From assembly GCA_023426125.1 (NCBI GenBank), contig JAFABI010000105.1, positions 94,969 through 158,968 on the forward strand: a stretch of DNA of 64,000 nt, read 5' to 3'. The notes below the pieces were generated by a model. It had not been told where the DNA came from. It searched no databases and saw only the letters and a list, made by a program, of their open reading frames with translations. Below are positions 63,650 through 64,000 of the stretch, in pieces; positions within the stretch are counted from its first letter, which is position 1; each line of letters begins with the position of its first letter. A program made the position numbers and the translations under genes. This DNA comes from Bacillota bacterium. Lineage in GTDB: Bacteria > Bacillota > Clostridia > Acetivibrionales > DTU013.

Positions 63650-64000
63650 AAAAATGATTGACATATCTTTCATCAGTGGAAATCCGAACGGGAAGGAGGT
63701 CATGCTCTCTCCGAAGGAGCAACGGTACAAACATGGAGCATCCAATTATTTTATAGAGGGAGCATTCCTGTAAGTAAGAAATTTGATCTTTGAAAAATTA
63801 AGTACCCTCACGTAAAATATGAAATGTGCTGAAACACCACAAATGAAGGCACAAATCAAATATACGGAGGGTGACTAATATGAATTGTACACAAAACAAC
63901 AAGCTTATGCAAATCACACCTGAAACAATGGTTGTCGGAGTAGATATCGGTAGCGAGGTTCACTTCGCCAGGGCTTTTGATTTCAGAGGATTTGAATTCT
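63650..64000 (+). mobile_element. Left end of an IS110-family insertion element (cut by window edge)
   Basis: About 200 bases of AT-rich, non-coding sequence precede the transposase. In IS110-group elements this left-end segment encodes the bridge RNA that selects target and donor DNA. No terminal inverted repeat is expected in this family, so the exact left border cannot be set; it is likely between 63650 and 63720. The remainder is outside the window. Confidence 0.6.
63880..64000 (+). CDS. IS110-family transposase, N-terminus (partial)
   Basis: 40 codons are seen from ATG 63880, with GGAGGGTGACTAAT upstream, running off the window. VVGVDIGSEVHFARAF near 18-33 holds the first catalytic Asp of the DEDD (RuvC-like) domain at the expected place for IS110-family recombinases, which act with a bridge RNA and do not make target duplications like DDE elements. 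Confidence 0.9.
   Translation, partial: MNCTQNNKLMQITPETMVVGVDIGSEVHFARAFDFRGFEF

Noticed and set aside
1..64000. CRISPR arrays, tRNA and rRNA genes.
   Set aside because: No regularly spaced direct repeats and no cloverleaf or rRNA signature were seen by eye on either strand; a tRNAscan or Infernal run would be decisive.

Overview
The window looks like chromosome of an anaerobic, spore-former-type Firmicute (class Clostridia, Bacillota). The grounds are strong GGAGG-type ribosome binding sites, low-GC-Gram-positive transporter and two-component families (YesM/YesN, LplABC, ECF), an SLH-anchored surface protein, Rex boxes upstream of adhE, and a Wood-Ljungdahl-type methyl branch. No rRNA, tRNA or CRISPR array was seen. 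One mobile element (IS110 family) enters at the right edge.

Layout. 1-12 kb: a MoxR ATPase/VWA pair behind a palindrome-covered promoter; a CUT1 sugar or glycerophosphoryl-type ABC transporter with an MFS carrier and a PHP-family hydrolase; and a divergent YesM/YesN two-component pair. 12-17.4 kb: a purine (guanine-type) riboswitch with promoter and terminator, leading an operon of phosphoribosyltransferase, ECF transporter (A-A fusion, T, S), creatininase-family hydrolase and HD nucleotidase, which together look like a purine-compound uptake and salvage unit. 17.6-23.7 kb: an LplABC-type transporter with a membrane-bound AraC regulator. 24-29 kb: an APH-like kinase, adhE with two Rex boxes, and a LysR regulator.

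29-45.2 kb is the metabolic centre: about 16 kb of tightly packed minus-strand genes, probably one long operon, starting at a cobalamin riboswitch with its own terminator. The order is acsE-type methyltransferase, two HdrA-derived flavin/FeS proteins, metV, metF, hdrC, tandem-domain hdrA, mvhD, FlxC-, FlxB- and FlxA-like electron-input subunits, a formate/nitrite-family channel, fhs, fchA and folD. This is the whole formate-to-methyl-tetrahydrofolate route plus an electron-bifurcation-type complex that would feed NAD(P)H electrons to methylene-THF reductase. hdrB, CODH/ACS and formate dehydrogenase are not in the window. FolD has lost the cyclohydrolase residues, which fits the neighbouring separate cyclohydrolase FchA.

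45.4-54 kb, plus strand: a second complete cobalamin riboswitch (with promoter and terminator), then a half riboswitch, lead into a small DNA-binding-type protein, an unknown 223-aa protein and a 2227-aa SLH-anchored surface protein that carries a DUF4430 (transcobalamin-like) domain. I read this as a cobalamin-controlled surface corrinoid-capture locus.

54-64 kb: remnants of a fibronectin-type surface protein and a regulator, a MetE-superfamily protein with a LysR regulator, and an AraC-flanked rhamnose cluster (mutarotase, isomerase-family protein, GH106-type rhamnosidase). The window ends inside an IS110-family transposase.
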